Shown here in pieces: positions 62,193-64,000 of a stretch of 64,000 bases of DNA; position 1 is the first letter of the stretch, and each line of letters begins with the position of its first letter. The notes under the pieces are model-generated. The model was not told the DNA's origin and did not search any database. It was given only the letters and a program-made list of their open reading frames with translations. The position numbers and the translations under genes were made by a program. The stretch comes from Sphingomonas crocodyli (GTDB lineage Bacteria; Pseudomonadota; Alphaproteobacteria; Sphingomonadales; Sphingomonadaceae). The stretch lies in assembly GCF_004005865.1 (NCBI RefSeq), contig NZ_SACN01000003.1:124001-188000 (forward strand), in the 5' to 3' direction.

Positions 62193-62423
62193 ATGGATGA
62201 AGATCGGCAGAATGGCGAGAACCGCGCGACGATGGGTAGCGGCCGGGGTGGCCATGCTGCTGGTGGAAACCAGCAGGAACAGCAGCGGGAAGGCTCGGTC
62301 GGGCGCCAGCAGAACCAGCAGCGCGATCGCCAGGAGCAGCGCGAGCAGTCCGGCAATCCTGGTCTTGAGGAATCGAACCGCATCGATCTCGATGAGAACG
62401 GACGGCGCGATCAGCAGGCCTGA
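62193..62423 (+). CDS. disordered Gln-rich small protein
   Basis: 76-aa protein with AGGAGA upstream. It is strongly hydrophilic and Gln/Arg/Asn-rich (GNQQEQQREGSVGRQQNQQRDRQEQREQSG), likely intrinsically disordered. A GC hairpin follows. Family unknown. Confidence 0.6.
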   Translation: MDEDRQNGENRATMGSGRGGHAAGGNQQEQQREGSVGRQQNQQRDRQEQREQSGNPGLEESNRIDLDENGRRDQQA

Positions 62424-62433
62424 TTGTCTGCAG

Positions 62434-62457
62434 ACCGGCCAGTTCGTGCTGGCCGGT
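62434..62457 (+). terminator. hairpin after the Gln-rich gene
   Basis: 9-bp stem ACCGGCCAG / CTGGCCGGT with a 6-nt loop, 10 bp after the stop; extended by a partly paired CAGAC/GTCTG. No T-run. Probable terminator. Confidence 0.55.
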
Positions 62458-62509
62458 TAGTCTGCTATCACCTCGCACCCTTTTTACGGTAGCAATGCCT
62501 CGGATTATG

Positions 62510-62812
62510 ATGGCCGAACCAGTCAAGATCGACATCCCGCACAAGCTTGGCCAAGCGGCTGCACGCAACCGCCTTGAAGCCGGTTTCGACAGGCTAACGT
62601 CTTTCGTCCCTGGCGGGCGGGTGACCGAACATGTCTGGGAAGACAACCGGCTGAGATTTACCGTCGAAGCCTTGGGGCAGCGGGTCTCCGCACGGCTGGA
62701 TGTGCTCGATCAAGCGGTACACGCCGAGATCGACCTTCCGCCGACCCTGGCGCTATTCGCCTCCAGGATCAAAGGGGCTCTTGGCGAAGCCGGCACCCGT
62801 CTGCTGACGTAA
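62510..62812 (+). CDS. polyhydroxyalkanoic acid system-like protein
   Basis: 100-aa protein. VKIDIPHKLGQAAARNRLEAGFDRL, then WEDNRLRFTVEALGQRVSARLDVLDQAVHAEIDLPPTLALFASRIKGAL, fits the PHA-granule-region small protein family. These are short alpha/beta domains of unclear function. Starts at 62495 and 62507 are alternatives. Confidence 0.8.
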   Translation: MAEPVKIDIPHKLGQAAARNRLEAGFDRLTSFVPGGRVTEHVWEDNRLRFTVEALGQRVSARLDVLDQAVHAEIDLPPTLALFASRIKGALGEAGTRLLT

Positions 62813-63490
62813 AGTCCCCTTCGCGTTCGCCGCCGGCCGACCGCTCCCGCTCTCCCCGATCCCACAATCGATTCATCCTCGTGGTGGTGATACCCCCTCC
62901 CCGCCCCCGACAACTGCCGCCCGGGGCGCGGCTTGAGCTTGCCAGGACAGGGAAGGGCCGTGCCTTGTCCTGGCGATGACGGGTCGTGACAAGAGCTCGG
63001 GCACGGCCGGGCGCAGGCGCACGGCCAGCGTGACGGGTTGCGGCTCGCGCTCGCGCTACTCGCAGCTGGGGAAAAGAATTAGCGCCTGCTCGGCTAGGGC
63101 CGGTCATGGCGTATGAACCAAACCCGCCAGGCCCGATATGAGACGCTCCAGCCGCCCGGAAACGTCCCACGACCGTCCTGGCCCATTTGGCCATGCGTCT
63201 GTAACGTTGCCGACGATGAACTTACCGCTGCGTCGGCAAAAATCGGGCGGAGATCGTCGATATAGAGTTGTCGCGCTGTGGCGAGCATCCGCAGGTGTCG
63301 AGCAGGTCTGATTTGGCCAGCTGGACTAGCTGGTCAAAAGCAGCCGCGCGACGATCGCGGCATGTATCGCCGCCGGGGCGCACCCGCAGAGTGCGAGCGT
63401 GCGCACGGCGGCTGACGGACACCACCGTAATGAGAGGAACGCGCCTCGAAGGTCTTTGTTGGAGAGCTTTCAGACCACCCGGAGATCCCC

Positions 63491-63655
63491 ATGAGCGATG
63501 GCCCCCTCAATCCCGGCGACGTCGCACCGCCCGGAACGCCCGGAACGGGCGAGGATATTTGTCCTTTATGTTCGGGCACTGGCGAAACCTACGGCGCCCG
63601 CTGCGATGAATGTGGCGGAACAGGCAAGGTGATCGAGGGCATCGGCGGCGCGTGA
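63491..63655 (+). CDS. DnaJ-type zinc-finger microprotein
   Basis: 54-aa protein with GGAG 6 nt upstream. After a flexible Pro/Gly start it has two CxxCxGxG motifs (CPLCSGTGETYGARCDECGGTGKV), which make one DnaJ-like zinc centre without a J domain. Its stop overlaps the next GTG (GTGA), so the two are coupled. Confidence 0.75.
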   Translation: MSDGPLNPGDVAPPGTPGTGEDICPLCSGTGETYGARCDECGGTGKVIEGIGGA

Positions 63656-64000
63656 GGACCGCGGCGCTACCTCGCGGGCCCGTTGAGCTCTTTCGTAGAG
63701 CGCTTATCGCCCGGGTTGTCGGCATCTTCAATGACCAGGCGCGGGGCGAGGCACCGGTCGTTCGTTCAGACAATGCCATGTTCCCAACCTCGGCGGTCAT
63801 CTGGCGCGTTCATGGCGATGTGACGACCATGATGATCGGCGGCGTGACGGCGCTCCTGCTCCAGATGCTGCATCCGGCCGCGTTGAGCGGCGTTTGGGAC
63901 CATAGCAACTTTCGCAAAGACATGCTGGGCCGACTAAGGCGCACTGCGCGGTTTATTGCAGTCACCACATTCGGCGACCGTGATCTGGCGATGGAGGCGA
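63652..64000 (+). CDS. oxygenase MpaB-like protein (partial)
   Basis: First 116 codons of a gene that runs off the window. VIWRVHGDVTTMMIGGVTALLLQMLHPAALSGVWDHSNFRKDMLGRLRRTARFIAVTTFGDRD is the start of the MpaB/latex-clearing-protein-like (DUF2236) domain, where the His in LQMLHP is a proposed haem ligand. Coupled to the zinc-finger microprotein by a 4-nt overlap from its GTG start. Confidence 0.8.
   Translation, partial: MRTAALPRGPVELFRRALIARVVGIFNDQARGEAPVVRSDNAMFPTSAVIWRVHGDVTTMMIGGVTALLLQMLHPAALSGVWDHSNFRKDMLGRLRRTARFIAVTTFGDRDLAMEA

Noticed and set aside
63094..63425. Two minus-strand frames that join as AFDQLVQLAKSDLLDT then MLATARQLYIDDLRPIFADA
   Set aside because: May be a frameshifted small gene, but neither half matches a family I know, so I left it out.

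Overview
The window looks like an accessory-rich stretch of a GC-rich alphaproteobacterial genome, most likely a sphingomonad (Sphingomonadaceae). The evidence is two secreted proteins with the sphingomonad form of the PEP-CTERM tail (PxPExxTWxMxIxGxGxxG...RxRR), a bacteriophytochrome fused to an HWE-type kinase, many small proteins of sphingomonad type (DUF3072-like, DUF6961-like, RMF/CrpP-like), and decayed carotenoid genes that read like Sphingomonas crtI. No core housekeeping operon, rRNA or tRNA was recognised. The DNA alternates between intact genes, gene relics, toxin-antitoxin modules and IS remnants, as expected of a genomic island or plastic plasmid/chromid region.

Layout. 0-9.5 kb: small, mostly unknown genes, including a choice-of-anchor PEP-CTERM protein, an orphan HPt phosphotransfer protein, two convergent RMF-like proteins, a methyltransferase-like protein, and two paralogous pairs of unknown proteins (families 'A' and 'B' here). 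9.6-14.5 kb: a receiver protein whose phospho-acceptor Asp is Asn, a secreted amidohydrolase, a Crp/Fnr regulator and a membrane acyltransferase. 14.6-17 kb: a broken IS5-family element that cuts into a relic of a fic gene, followed by an intact fic gene flanked by a 20-bp direct repeat.

17.2-27.2 kb, minus strand: the most unusual part, a nearly continuous gene string. In transcription order it holds a DegT-type PLP enzyme fused to an FAD/NADPH oxidoreductase (832 aa), an unknown 295-aa protein, two short unannotated reading frames, a LanC-like protein, a 304-aa helical protein, a TIR-TM-TPR protein, a 157-aa unknown, and a TPR protein with a degenerate cyclase-like C-terminus. It could be one tailoring/signalling (conflict or RiPP-like) system or two adjacent operons.

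28-38 kb: a tyrosine recombinase, a YihY/BrkB membrane protein, a CAP-domain secreted protein, an Xre/MbcA-RES toxin-antitoxin pair and the bacteriophytochrome. 38-46 kb: a small nuclease operon, lipoproteins, relics of a prenyl-synthase and a phytoene desaturase gene, a large FG-GAP repeat secreted protein, an IS427-group IS5 element with TA target duplication, and a single-domain response regulator. 46-56 kb: decayed abiEi, DUF899, IS and GntR genes mixed with small intact genes and an M48 lipoprotein metalloprotease. 56-64 kb: a lipoprotein, a cistern-type PEP-CTERM protein, an SDR oxidoreductase, a HipBA module with an inverted-repeat operator, a PHA-system protein, a DnaJ-type zinc-finger microprotein, and an MpaB-type oxygenase that runs off the end.

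Stretches over 300 bases where I see no convincing gene: 1-303, 916-1567, 4414-5266 (only a hairpin), 6778-7248, 8571-9263, 29313-29667, 32106-32579, 41397-41740 (GGGTACCC-rich), 49095-49471, 52806-53159, 53319-54163 (a strong terminator, possible ncRNA), 56393-57439, 58121-58584, 59335-60025 and 62813-63490.
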